Numbered from the stretch's first letter, positions 30,472 to 40,862 are shown. The stretch is DNA of 64,000 nucleotides from Akkermansiaceae bacterium (GCA_018402445.1 JAGYIT010000007.1:496001-560000); one strand, 5' to 3'. Translations and numbers: made by a program. The notes: a model not told the origin generated them from the sequence alone.

Positions 30472-30511
30472 CAACCCCCTTTTCCCCGCCCTCCGGTCTG
30501 GCCACCGGCTC
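30472..30511. repeat. 40-bp direct repeat, copy 1
   Basis: caacccccttttccccgccctccggtctggccaccggctc, identical to 35614-35653. Confidence 0.9.
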
Positions 30512-30527
30512 CTTTTCCTAGCATTAG

Positions 30528-30833
30528 CACGGCATCACCCCGCAATCCGTCATCCGCTCCGTACAGCAGAGCCTGCATTCCTATGAGAAAGGCAAGCAGC
30601 ACGCCGAGAAGCTCAACGCTTCCCTCGTCGCCGAGGGCGAAGGCACCTACGACAAGCTCCGCGTCATCGCCGAGCTGGAGCAGGAAATGCGCGAGGCCTC
30701 ATCGAAGCTCGAATTCGAGCGAGCCGCGCACCTCCGCGACCAGATCGCCACACTGAAAAACGCCACCCCGGTGATGCCGCCGCAGAGAAAGGTGAAGTAT
30801 CCCGGGAAAAAGCAATCGAAAGGCGCCCGGTAG
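30528..30833 (+). pseudogene. Orphan C-terminal fragment of UvrB (UVR motif)
   Basis: HGITPQSVIRSVQQSLHSYEKGKQHAEKL...YDKLRVIAELEQEMREASSKLEFERAAHLRDQIATLKN; no N-terminal portion upstream. Confidence 0.8.
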
Positions 30834-30973
30834 CCCTGGCATGGCAATGGGTCTTTCAACTAGCCACCGACCGGCCACCAGGCCCTTCTACGGCATTCAC
30901 CCGAAAGCAAATTTCGCATCCTCCGAATAAATCCGGAATTTTGACTTGCCATGGCGGGGGGGGGGATTCATTA

Positions 30974-33900
30974 ATGTGTATTTACAAAATGAATTACTCA
31001 CCCGAACCAACGGAGTCAAGATACGTTGCGGGCTTCGCCTTGGTAAGCACGCTGATGCTGATGGTGCTCCTGTCCATATTGGCCATCGGTATGCTGAGCC
31101 TCTCGGCGGTTTCCCTGCGCACCGGTTCGCGGAACGACGCCATGACGGAGGCGCGCGGCAACGCCCGGATCGCCCTGATGATCGCCATCGGCGAACTCCA
31201 GGAGGAAATGGGGCCGGACATGCGGGTCAGCGCCAAGGCCGCCATTTTCGACCGGAATCCCGATACCGAGGAAATCGAAGGCGTGGATCAGCCGCATTGG
31301 CTCGCCGCCTACGATTCCTGGGGAAACTGGCTCAACGCTTCCTACGATCATCCGGAAACCGGCTCGACACTCAACATCCAGGACACCTACACGCCGCGGC
31401 GCGAAAGCATGTTCCGCCGCTGGCTGCTCTCCCTGCCGGAAGGCATGGAGCGTGACGCCGCCGCACCGGTCGATTCCAACGGCTGGGACGATGAAAATTC
31501 GGTGGTTCTCGTAGGCTCGGGCAGCGCCGCCTCCGGGGAAACCCGCGCCTACCTCACCGCCGTCGGCGATACCGGCCGCAGCGCATGGTGGATCGGCCCG
31601 GAGAACCACAAGGCGCGCATCGACAAGGCCAAGTCCCCCCGCAGCCTCAGCGCCGACAAATGGGAAACCGCCCAGGGCGACACCGCCGAGGTCGGCGTGG
31701 GCGCGCTGCCCGGGCTCGGCTCCCTCGATGCCAACGCAAGCCTCAGCGACAGGCTCGTGTCACGCGCCACCCTCGTTCCCGCCGGTGTCGCGGACGCGGC
31801 CGTGAAAAGGCATTTCTTCGACCTCACCGAATCAAGCCGCGGCGTGATCGCCAGTGTCCGCACCGGACACCTGAAAAAGGATCTCAGCCTGCTCTTCGAA
31901 AAACCCAAGGCCGACCTGCCTTCGCCCTACCGCTTTGATCCCGGCGATGTGAAAGAACCCTCGATCCGCCCGATGAGCCCGGAGATCGCGGGCAAGGCCG
32001 TGCTCTACGAGCGGCAGTTCGCACCATGGAACCGCATGCGGCATTTCTACCGCATGTACAGGCAGGACAGCGATGCGGTTGCTGCAGACTGGGCCAACCG
32101 AGGCACCGATGGAACGCCGGGACTCAACTGGACGGGATCCAAACCATGGGCGGATTGCAACATGAGCATGTATTTCTCAGGATGGGAAGGGAACGACAGC
32201 TACCACCGCTTCCCGGTGCTTGCGAACCTAACCTACATCCTCAGTCTCAAGACCGAATACTTGGCCAGCGGCAGGAATGCGGGGAAATATGATGTCCGTT
32301 ATGTCGCCTCGCCCGTCTGTGTGTATTGGAACCCCTACAATGTGGAGTTGCGTGTGCCGGACAGCAAATTTGCGATGAGATCCTACCTTGCGCAGGTCCA
32401 CACCATGGATGGACAGGTTTATCTGGGCAGTTCCTGGAACAAGGAGGTCGCTCTGCGTTTCGATGACGATTACGCGAGGATGATGTCCGGCAGCGGGCAG
32501 GATGTGGTTTTCAAACCCGGGCAGTTCCGGATCTTCTCCCCTGAGGGGTCAAGTCTCATCAAAGGCAATCATCTGGACATGAAGCCCGGCTTCGACCCCC
32601 AATCTTTCGGGGGCTTATATGACCAAATCGGAGCTTACACCCCGGCTCAGGCACCGAAGTTCCAGATGCGCTTCAGCAACAAGATCAATAGATGGAAGTT
32701 CAACTTCCGCTACGGCAACACCCCTGGCTCCTTGAACTTTTTGGAATACTGGTCTCCTATCGGCACCAACAACGGCGGAAACTATAGCAACCCGTCTTAC
32801 AATCATCACGTCGATTGGTTCAACACCGCCCAGCTTTACACCTCGATCAGTGATCCCAACACCCCGGATCCGTGGGTTTTCGATGGCGACCTCCTGCCTG
32901 TCGGCTACTTCCAACTGGCGCTCAAAGGAATCCATGATTATGACTACCCGTCGATCGCTTGGGAGAAGGATTGGCGCTGCCGGAACTGGATTCAGGCGCC
33001 CCCGTTCTATCTCGGCAAAGGCCTGTATATGTCCGACGACGTGGTGATCGGTGACACGCAGAGAATCGATTCCCCCTACGAGCTTCGCTTCGGCCCCCTT
33101 CTCGGTGCCGGTAAAGATGTGGACGACATCATCCAGCACGTGGGGGAAAGCGCGCTCATGGGATTGGGCGAACGCGTAACCGCCGTCCCTAGCCTCGAGC
33201 TTCCCTCCGCTCCCATCGGCAGTCTCGGTGGGTTCGGCACGATGAGAATCGATCCCGGCTGGGTGGACATCGCGACGCTGAATCCCGAATGGAAAAAGGG
33301 AACCGCCCCGGCACCCAACAACAATAGCACGGGAAACTCGCTGTATCGTGGCGAAGCCAAAGCGTGGGCTTACCAAAGCGGCGTCACCGGCCCCGGGATC
33401 GGCAATTCCTTCCTCCATCCGATGATCCCTCGCACCCAGGTATACAAGTATTTCAATAATTCGGTCAGCATGGACATGCTTAATATCCTGGATCCCAACG
33501 CCGGCTACTCGCCAGTGGACACCAAGGCATACTGCGACTACTGGGATCACGTCCTGTTGCTCAACGACGCGCTATGGGACGACTATTTCGTCTCGTCGCT
33601 CGCGGACCAGACGAGGCCTGGTGCGACTGCGGGTGTAAGCCTTCAGGACAACCTCGATCGTCTCGTTTCCGAGGAGGAACTGTCCAACAGCCGATACGTG
33701 TTTCACGACGGTGGCAAGACGGCGACCGAGGTGAAGGCGGAGCTTGCGGCGGAGGATGGCTACCTGAAGGCCGCCGCACATCTTGTGGTGGAGGGGATGT
33801 TCAACGTCAACAGCACCTCGGTGGCCGCGTGGCACGCACTCTTTGCGGGGATACGGGGGCGGGAAGTGGTGTATCGCGATGCGAACGGCAACCTGCGCCC

Positions 33901-34666
33901 GGTTAAAGTGCCTTCGGACAAGCGGATCGCTCTTTCGCGATTCGGCGTGGCGACAACGGATCAGGAGTGCGCGGATCCCGAGTTCGGCATCACACGGGAC
34001 GACGGCATGCAGGCATGGTCCGGCGTGCGTTTTCTGGATGACGCGCAACTGCGCAAGCTCGCCGAGAAATGCGTGGTGCAGGTGAAGCGGCGCGGACCTT
34101 TCCTTAATTTCTCCGAGTTCATCAACCGCCGCCTCTCCGAAGACGATCTCGGCACGAGAGGAGCCCTGCAGGCGGCGATCGATTACGACGACGCAAACCC
34201 CGAACCTGGTTCCATCAACTACCAGTTCAAGAGCAACAGCGACTACCTGCTTAAGGAAAATGATCTCGGTAACCATGCGTTCGAGACGCCCGAGGCAGCG
34301 GTAGGCTCGCGCTTTGCGGGGATCCCGGGATACGTGATCCAGTCCGATGTGCTCCGCCCCATCGCGAACACGCTTTCGGTGCGTGACGACACATTCCGTA
34401 TCCGCGCCTACGGTGATTCGCTCGACGGGGACGGAAACATCCTTGCGCAGGCATGGTGCGAGGCGATCGTCCACCGGGTGCCGGAATACTGCGACGAAAC
34501 GGACGCGGCGGATGTGCCCGTGCGCGGGATGGAGATTGGCTCCGACGGCAAGTTCACCGGCAAATTCACGGACATTGGCGACAGCGCCCTCACGCCGACC
34601 AATCTTCGTTTCGGGCGGAAGTTCGTGATCGAGAGCTTCCGCTGGCTGAGCGGTTCCGAGATCTGA
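30974..34666 (+). CDS. Verru_Chthon cassette protein A-like, prepilin-like N-terminus
   Basis: GFALVSTLMLMVLLSILAIGMLSLSAVSLRTGSRNDAMTEARGNARIALMIAIGELQEEMGPD prepilin-type segment followed by ~1150 aa. Confidence 0.75.
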   Translation: MCIYKMNYSPEPTESRYVAGFALVSTLMLMVLLSILAIGMLSLSAVSLRTGSRNDAMTEARGNARIALMIAIGELQEEMGPDMRVSAKAAIFDRNPDTEEIEGVDQPHWLAAYDSWGNWLNASYDHPETGSTLNIQDTYTPRRESMFRRWLLSLPEGMERDAAAPVDSNGWDDENSVVLVGSGSAASGETRAYLTAVGDTGRSAWWIGPENHKARIDKAKSPRSLSADKWETAQGDTAEVGVGALPGLGSLDANASLSDRLVSRATLVPAGVADAAVKRHFFDLTESSRGVIASVRTGHLKKDLSLLFEKPKADLPSPYRFDPGDVKEPSIRPMSPEIAGKAVLYERQFAPWNRMRHFYRMYRQDSDAVAADWANRGTDGTPGLNWTGSKPWADCNMSMYFSGWEGNDSYHRFPVLANLTYILSLKTEYLASGRNAGKYDVRYVASPVCVYWNPYNVELRVPDSKFAMRSYLAQVHTMDGQVYLGSSWNKEVALRFDDDYARMMSGSGQDVVFKPGQFRIFSPEGSSLIKGNHLDMKPGFDPQSFGGLYDQIGAYTPAQAPKFQMRFSNKINRWKFNFRYGNTPGSLNFLEYWSPIGTNNGGNYSNPSYNHHVDWFNTAQLYTSISDPNTPDPWVFDGDLLPVGYFQLALKGIHDYDYPSIAWEKDWRCRNWIQAPPFYLGKGLYMSDDVVIGDTQRIDSPYELRFGPLLGAGKDVDDIIQHVGESALMGLGERVTAVPSLELPSAPIGSLGGFGTMRIDPGWVDIATLNPEWKKGTAPAPNNNSTGNSLYRGEAKAWAYQSGVTGPGIGNSFLHPMIPRTQVYKYFNNSVSMDMLNILDPNAGYSPVDTKAYCDYWDHVLLLNDALWDDYFVSSLADQTRPGATAGVSLQDNLDRLVSEEELSNSRYVFHDGGKTATEVKAELAAEDGYLKAAAHLVVEGMFNVNSTSVAAWHALFAGIRGREVVYRDANGNLRPVKVPSDKRIALSRFGVATTDQECADPEFGITRDDGMQAWSGVRFLDDAQLRKLAEKCVVQVKRRGPFLNFSEFINRRLSEDDLGTRGALQAAIDYDDANPEPGSINYQFKSNSDYLLKENDLGNHAFETPEAAVGSRFAGIPGYVIQSDVLRPIANTLSVRDDTFRIRAYGDSLDGDGNILAQAWCEAIVHRVPEYCDETDAADVPVRGMEIGSDGKFTGKFTDIGDSALTPTNLRFGRKFVIESFRWLSGSEI

Positions 34667-34682
34667 ACGCCTCCTTTCCGCC

Positions 34683-35423
34683 ATGCCCTCATCGCTGCGT
34701 AAATTGCTCCTGTACCTGTGCTTCCTGCCCGTGGGAATGCTGCCTGTCGCGGCGCAATCCGGGCCCGATGCGGAAAAACGCGAACCCGCCGGGCGTTCCG
34801 CGTGGTTCGCCTGTCTCGCCAAGCCGGAAGGGCTTGAGGATCCCGTCAAGATCCTGGCGGGCGAAAAAATCACCGAGCTTGAACTGCCCGAATTCATGGC
34901 GAGCGAGGCGGTGAAGATCCCCGCCGACGGCATCCTCCGCATCGTCAGACCCATCCCCGATCCGGAAGATCCCGCGAAGACGAAATACCTCATCCTCGCC
35001 GAGGTGAAAATTCCCGAAAGCGTCCGCGAGGCGCTGATCCTGCTCGATCCCTTGACCGAACCCGAAGGCGATCTTCTTTTCCGCGCCAAGGTGCAGGATC
35101 TCGCCAAATTCAAGGGAGGCGACCGGCTTTACATCAACCTCAGCAATACGAACATCCGCGTCCGGCTGGGCAAGACGACCGTGCCCGTCGCGCCGGGGCA
35201 GGCGAACATCTACGAGTGCCCGAAGCTCGCCGATCCGCGGAACATGCCGATCATGTATGAGTTCTACCACCCCGTGCGCAAGGAATGGAAAATCCTGACC
35301 GCCTCCACCATCGTGCTGCGCCCCACGCGCCGGCAGATCTACGTGTTCAACAACGGCAGCCGGATCGGCAACATCAGGAAACACGGGATCATCTTCCCCC
35401 TGCCGGTAGCCGATCCGCCATGA
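34683..35423 (+). CDS. Hypothetical secreted protein downstream of the cassette A-like gene
   Basis: Signal peptide MPSSLRKLLLYLCFLPVGMLPVAAQS; short spacing from the upstream gene. Confidence 0.65.
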   Translation: MPSSLRKLLLYLCFLPVGMLPVAAQSGPDAEKREPAGRSAWFACLAKPEGLEDPVKILAGEKITELELPEFMASEAVKIPADGILRIVRPIPDPEDPAKTKYLILAEVKIPESVREALILLDPLTEPEGDLLFRAKVQDLAKFKGGDRLYINLSNTNIRVRLGKTTVPVAPGQANIYECPKLADPRNMPIMYEFYHPVRKEWKILTASTIVLRPTRRQIYVFNNGSRIGNIRKHGIIFPLPVADPP

Positions 35424-35613
35424 TCCCGGAATCCGCGGTTGCAATTGGGGGGCGGATGCGGCGTTGAAATGATGAGATAGGGGATCACCTTACCGCGAAT
35501 ACGCGGGCGGCCATCGCCGCCGAGGGGCTACTTTTTCACTCCGGTGAGACGGTAGAAGGTCTTATTGACCGCCGTGGTGTGGGTGGCGGTGTGGGTGACG
35601 GTCTCGATATCGC

Positions 35614-35653
35614 CAACCCCCTTTTCCCCGCCCTCCGGTCTGGCCACCGGCTC
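35614..35653. repeat. 40-bp direct repeat, copy 2
   Basis: Identical to 30472-30511. Confidence 0.9.
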
Positions 35654-35693
35654 TTTCAACGGCCTTCACCCAAAAAGCAAATTCCTGCATTTC

Positions 35694-35978
35694 ATGGCAA
35701 AGGCGGACATCGGCAGCCTTGAAGCCTTCAAGGCCAAGGTGAAGTCATGCGATCTGCGCATGGAAGGCCCCGTCCTCCACTACCAGACCGTGTACGGCGA
35801 CAAGATGACCTTCGACAGCAGCTATCAGGCGATCCCCACGATCAACGGGTAGCCGATCAACTACGCACCGCCAAAAGTGCTGGAGAGCCCCTTCCTCAAT
35901 GCCGACTATGATCGCGGTGTGGTGACCATCCAAAAGGGCGAACGCAAGAAGGTCCTTGACTTCAATGACCTAAAATGA
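35694..35978 (+). pseudogene. Truncated hypothetical gene with in-frame stop
   Basis: MAKADIGSLEAFKAKV...SYQAIPTING*PINYAPPKVLESPFLNADYDRGVVTIQKGERKKVLDFNDLK*. Confidence 0.5.
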
Positions 35979-36143
35979 AGGGCAGAGTAATCCTTATGAC
36001 ACACACTTTCATTAACAGCTTAGCCGCATAATATTTTTTGAAGGAAACCTCCGCTCAGTTCGTATTTCAGAGCTCCCCAAGCTCGCGATTGCTAACACCC
36101 CATGCCGTACAAACTCACAAATCCACTGATTGACCCTTCTCCC

Positions 36144-38717
36144 ATGAGGCAAAAGGCAAAGATTCTGCTGATCGCTTCGATCGGCAGCTTGGGAATATTC
36201 CCGTGTGCCATGGCTGAGAAATCCGCTGCTGCGATACCCGCCGGGGAGCCGGGGCACCGTTCGCACGTCGTGCCCTTCTTCGAGACCTACTGCATAAAAT
36301 GCCACGGGCCTGAGAAGAGCAAAGGCAAGCTGACCTTGCACACCCTGGACGGCGATCTCGCCGCCGGCGGTGAGTTGGAACGCTGGGAGAATATCCTTGA
36401 GGTTCTGGAATATGGGGAGATGCCGCCCGAGGACGAGAAACAGCCGAGTGATGCCGAACGAGAGGCCGTGAAGGCATGGATCGACCAGGGAATGCGGGAT
36501 CATGTGGCGAAAGCCGGCGAAGCCAAAGCCGCCCCGCTGGCACGGCGGCTGACCAACTTCGAGTATCAAAACACCATGCGTGATCTGCTCGGCATCGATC
36601 TCGAACTCATCAAAGACCTCCCGCAGGATCCTGAAAAGCCCTACCATTTCAACAACAGCGCGGAATTCATGCTGCTCGGGCCGGAGCAGCTTGACCGCTA
36701 CCTGAAAGCCGCCCGCCGCGCCTTGGCCAGTGCCATCGTCGATCCTGAAAAGCCCAAAGTCCACCGGCAGACATGGACTTTCGAACCGAAGGGGCCTGCT
36801 TTCGCCTCGATGCAGCCGGATGAAATCGGCGTTTACGAAGGTGGCCGCGGCAGCATTTCCTCCGGCGTTGTCCTCAAATCATGGCCTGAGACCGGTGAAT
36901 ACCGTATCCGTGTCAAAGCCGCGGCCATCCTGCCACCGGGCTATGAGGAAGTGCCACTTCGCATTGTCATGGGCAGCCATCTGCGCAGTGACGCCGGCAC
37001 GGGAGACTATACCCAGGTCGGTACGGTGCATTTGACAAACAGGGTCGATGACTTGAAGGAATTTGAATTCCGCGGGCGCATCGAGAACCACCCGATCCAG
37101 GTGGGGCAGGTGTTGAAAAATGGCCAGGCGCCGTCCACCCGCCACATCTATCCGCAGAACCTTTTCGACAACGGCCAGCTCAATGACAACCGCGTCAACC
37201 ACTTGGACACCGCATGGCAACACAAGGTGCCACGGGTGGTGGTGCGTTCGATCGAGTTCGAGTCCCCCGTGATCGATGTATGGCCGCCGGAGCACCACAC
37301 CCGCATCCTCCCGGATTCATCGCTGCGCTCCGCTGATCCGGATGAATACATACGCGGGGTCTTGGAACGCTTCATCACCCGCGCCTACCGCCGCCCGGCG
37401 AGCCAGGAGGAAAGGGAGCGCTTTTTCAAAATCTACAAGATGCTTGAGCCGGAGTTCGATTCGCTCGAAGCGACGATGCGCGAGACGCTTTCAATGGTGC
37501 TCGTCTCACCGCAATTTCTCTACCACACCGTGGCGGCGGACGGGCTGACCACGCCCGGCTACGAACTCGCCTCACGGCTTTCCTATTTCCTCTGGGGCAG
37601 CCTCCCGGATCAGGAACTTCTCGGCTTGGCCGCACAAAACAAACTCGATGATCCTGCGGTGATCGAAGCGCAGGCGCGCCGCATGCTCGCTGACGATCGC
37701 GCCCAGGATTTTGTGAGAAATTTCACGATGCAATGGCTCAGCATCGAGAAAACGAAAGCCGTCAATATCAACCGCAATCTCTTTCCGCGCTTTCTGTTCC
37801 TCGTGCCGAACGGAGAGCGCACCGGCCAGGAGGTGCTGTTCCGCCCGACCATCCGCGACTACATGATCGATGAAACGGTGGGCTTCATCGGCGAGTTGAT
37901 CCGCAGTAATGCCAGCGTGCTCAACATCGTCGATTCCGGCTTCGCATGGCTCAATGAACCGCTCGCCGCGCACTACGGGGTCGATGGCGTGCAGGGCTTG
38001 AAATTCCGCGCCGTTCCCCTTGCTCCTGACTCTCCCATTGGTGGCTTGCCCACGCAGGGATCGGTGCTCGTCGGCAATGGCACAGGTTCCGCGCCGCATC
38101 CGATTTACCGCGCCGTCTGGCTGCGCGAGGCGATACTCGGCGACGAGGTCGCGCCGCCGCCCGCCGAGGTACCCGCCCTTTCCGATACCGCGGGCGAGGA
38201 AGCCGAAAACGCCACCACCATCAAGGACATGCTGGCCCGGCACCGCAACGTGGAATCCTGCGCCGACTGCCACGTGCGCCTCGATCCGTGGGGCATTCCC
38301 TTCGAGGAATACAACGCCATCGGCCAGTTTCAGCCGAAGATTCCGAAAAACGGAGCCAGCGTGCGCAAATTCCATGCGGGAATCGATCGCACGCTCGAAG
38401 GTTACCGCAAATATCTTGAAACCGTGAACACCCAGCCCGTCGATTCCGTCGCCCGCGTCCCCAATGGCCCGGAAGTGAAAGGCATGAGGGATCTGAAGGA
38501 TTACCTGCTGAAAGATCGTAAAGAGAAAGTCGCACAAAACGTCATCCGCCGCCTGCTTACTTACGGCATTGGACGCGCGCTCACTTATCACGACCGCTAT
38601 GCCGTCGAAGATCTTCTCAAGCAATCCAAGCAAAACGACCACCGCTTCCAGGACATGATCCTCACCGTCTGCCGCAGCGAACATTTCCGAACACCCATCA
38701 CAACCCCGAAAAAATGA
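36144..38717 (+). CDS. DUF1592/DUF1588/DUF1587/DUF1585 PVC-type cytochrome protein
   Basis: YCIKCHGPEKSKGKLTL, RRLTNFEYQNTMRDLLGIDL, NVESCADCHVRLDPWGIPFEEYNAIG. Confidence 0.9.
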   Translation: MRQKAKILLIASIGSLGIFPCAMAEKSAAAIPAGEPGHRSHVVPFFETYCIKCHGPEKSKGKLTLHTLDGDLAAGGELERWENILEVLEYGEMPPEDEKQPSDAEREAVKAWIDQGMRDHVAKAGEAKAAPLARRLTNFEYQNTMRDLLGIDLELIKDLPQDPEKPYHFNNSAEFMLLGPEQLDRYLKAARRALASAIVDPEKPKVHRQTWTFEPKGPAFASMQPDEIGVYEGGRGSISSGVVLKSWPETGEYRIRVKAAAILPPGYEEVPLRIVMGSHLRSDAGTGDYTQVGTVHLTNRVDDLKEFEFRGRIENHPIQVGQVLKNGQAPSTRHIYPQNLFDNGQLNDNRVNHLDTAWQHKVPRVVVRSIEFESPVIDVWPPEHHTRILPDSSLRSADPDEYIRGVLERFITRAYRRPASQEERERFFKIYKMLEPEFDSLEATMRETLSMVLVSPQFLYHTVAADGLTTPGYELASRLSYFLWGSLPDQELLGLAAQNKLDDPAVIEAQARRMLADDRAQDFVRNFTMQWLSIEKTKAVNINRNLFPRFLFLVPNGERTGQEVLFRPTIRDYMIDETVGFIGELIRSNASVLNIVDSGFAWLNEPLAAHYGVDGVQGLKFRAVPLAPDSPIGGLPTQGSVLVGNGTGSAPHPIYRAVWLREAILGDEVAPPPAEVPALSDTAGEEAENATTIKDMLARHRNVESCADCHVRLDPWGIPFEEYNAIGQFQPKIPKNGASVRKFHAGIDRTLEGYRKYLETVNTQPVDSVARVPNGPEVKGMRDLKDYLLKDRKEKVAQNVIRRLLTYGIGRALTYHDRYAVEDLLKQSKQNDHRFQDMILTVCRSEHFRTPITTPKK

Positions 38718-40060
38718 CCATGAAATCCCATCACATGAACCGGCGCGATGTCCTGCGTGGCGGCGGCATCGCCCTCGCCCTGCCCTTCCTCAACAGCATG
38801 AGCTGGGCCGCCGGCCTGACCGCGAAAAAGCAGCAACCGAAGCGTATGATGATCAGCTACATCGCCTACGGTGTCTATGATCCGAATATGCCCAACGGGA
38901 AATCCCACGAATGGAGCTGGTATCCGCGTCATGATTCCGGCCCCATCACTTTGAACAAGGCCTCCGCCCCGTTTGAATCGGTCAAGGACTCCCTCACTTA
39001 CCTCCGCGGCCTCGACCACCCCGGTGGCTACGGGCTCGGCGGACACAGCAGCGGCGATGTTTTCGCCACCGGCGCCGACATGTCCGGCCTGGAGAAAACC
39101 AACAACATTTCCGTCGACCAGCTCGCCGCCAAGGTCAACGGCCACCACACCCGCTACGCTTCCCTTGTGCTCGGCAGCGAGGGCGGCACCGGATCGTATG
39201 GCATGTCGAAAACCCTCTCCCATTACGGCCCTGGCCAGCCCATCCCCACGCTCGAAAAGCCGCAGGAAATATTCAACCGCCTGTTCCGCCCCTACGCCGG
39301 CAAAAGCGTGGACGATGTGCGCGCCCGACTGAAACGCGAGGCCAGCGTGCTCGACCTGATGATGGAAAACTACCAGTCCTTGCACGGCAAACTCGGAGCC
39401 GAAGACCGCCAGAAAATGGAAGAATATCTCGATTCCGTCCGCGGCATCGAGCAACGCGTCGAACGCACCAGCAAATGGACCCATGAGGAATTGCCGAAGA
39501 TCGACACCAAAGGGCTCAACCTCGAAGCCAGCTACGAACAGCCGAGCGAATACATCCGCTGCATGTACGATCTCATCTACCTCGCCTTCCAGACCGATTC
39601 CACACGCTTCGCCACCTTCCTGACCGAAAGCGAGCACTCCACCGGCAACCTCGTCGGCAATTTCGCAAACAAGATCCTCGGCTACTCCGGAGCCACCCAC
39701 GACATCGCCCACAAGCGCCCGGAAGGTGCCTCCGGCGAATGGGAAAAATGGCGCGCCGAGCAGCACGCCTACTTCCTCAAGCGGCTCCGCGACACCCCCG
39801 AAGGCGATGGCAACATGCTCGATACCACCGTCGTCCTCTGGGGCTCCGCCCATCCTCACGGCTCGCACGGCACGAAGGATTACCCCATCCAGATCGCCGG
39901 CGGCAACAAGCTTGGTTTCAAGCACGGCAACCTGCATAACTTCGAGGGCGAGCGCAAGAAGCCGCTCTCCAACCTGTTCGTCTCCATGCTCAATGCCGTG
40001 GACGCCCCCGTCGAAAAATTCGCCGACAGTACCGGCGAACTGACCGAAATCCTCGCCTAG
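38714..40060 (+). CDS. DUF1552 domain protein
   Basis: MNRRDVLRGGGIALALPFLNSM; coupled (ATGA overlap) to the DUF1592 gene. Confidence 0.9.
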   Translation: MTMKSHHMNRRDVLRGGGIALALPFLNSMSWAAGLTAKKQQPKRMMISYIAYGVYDPNMPNGKSHEWSWYPRHDSGPITLNKASAPFESVKDSLTYLRGLDHPGGYGLGGHSSGDVFATGADMSGLEKTNNISVDQLAAKVNGHHTRYASLVLGSEGGTGSYGMSKTLSHYGPGQPIPTLEKPQEIFNRLFRPYAGKSVDDVRARLKREASVLDLMMENYQSLHGKLGAEDRQKMEEYLDSVRGIEQRVERTSKWTHEELPKIDTKGLNLEASYEQPSEYIRCMYDLIYLAFQTDSTRFATFLTESEHSTGNLVGNFANKILGYSGATHDIAHKRPEGASGEWEKWRAEQHAYFLKRLRDTPEGDGNMLDTTVVLWGSAHPHGSHGTKDYPIQIAGGNKLGFKHGNLHNFEGERKKPLSNLFVSMLNAVDAPVEKFADSTGELTEILA

Positions 40061-40064
40061 CATC

Positions 40065-40745
40065 ATGCCGCATCTGTTTCACCGGTTCCTGATAACGCTC
40101 TGCCTGCTGATCCCTGTTGCCTTGGCACAGGAAAAAGTTCCGCAGGTTCTGTTCCTCGGCGACCAGGTGCATGGTGCCATCGTCCAGGCAGCGGCAAAGG
40201 AACTCGGCGGCAAAGTCCGCATCCATTTTCCGCCGGTCGGCACCGCCAACGACAGCGGCACCGCCCTCGCGAAAATCGATTCATTGCTCGGAGAAACAAA
40301 GTGGGACATCATCTACTTCAACTTCGGCATCGGCGATTTGTTTTACAAGGATCCCGCAACCCGCGAGATCCGCATCATGACCAAGGACGCCGGCGGTGTG
40401 CGCGTTTCCACGCCCGAACAATATGAGAAGAACCTCGACGCATTGGTGCAACGGCTAAAGACGACCAACGCCAGATTGATCTGGGGCAGCACCACACCTA
40501 TGGCCAAAGCCAACAACCTCTTCGATGCAAATTCAGAAATAGAATACAACACCATCGCCGCCAGCGTGATGGCGAAACACAAAGTCCCCGTGCTCGATCT
40601 TCACGGCCATGTCATGGCACAGTTTAAGGCAGAGGACAAACATCCGCCCTACGCCCAATACGCGAAGGAATTGGAAAAGCGCGGCCAGTCGCTCCATGCG
40701 CCGTTGGTTCGCGCCCTCCAGTCTGTCATGCTCAAACGTAAATAA
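40065..40745 (+). CDS. SGNH/GDSL hydrolase-like protein
   Basis: QVLFLGDQV, WDIIYFNFGIGDLF, LIWGSTTPMAKA. Confidence 0.7.
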   Translation: MPHLFHRFLITLCLLIPVALAQEKVPQVLFLGDQVHGAIVQAAAKELGGKVRIHFPPVGTANDSGTALAKIDSLLGETKWDIIYFNFGIGDLFYKDPATREIRIMTKDAGGVRVSTPEQYEKNLDALVQRLKTTNARLIWGSTTPMAKANNLFDANSEIEYNTIAASVMAKHKVPVLDLHGHVMAQFKAEDKHPPYAQYAKELEKRGQSLHAPLVRALQSVMLKRK

Positions 40746-40862
40746 AATGATATGAGTCATCGGCCCAATGCTTGCTCTCCTTTCAGCGCTATCATTCAAT
40801 CTCCCAGACAATTTGCGTGATCTTTTGATTGAACTTGGGGCTGGTAGGGGTAGAAAGGGGGC

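Noticed and set aside
33572-35113. 513-aa minus-strand ORF
   Set aside because: Antisense to the cassette A-like gene and its partner; composition typical of a shadow frame, no recognisable domain.
38597-40066. 489-aa minus-strand ORF
   Set aside because: Antisense to the DUF1552 gene, which has convincing motifs.
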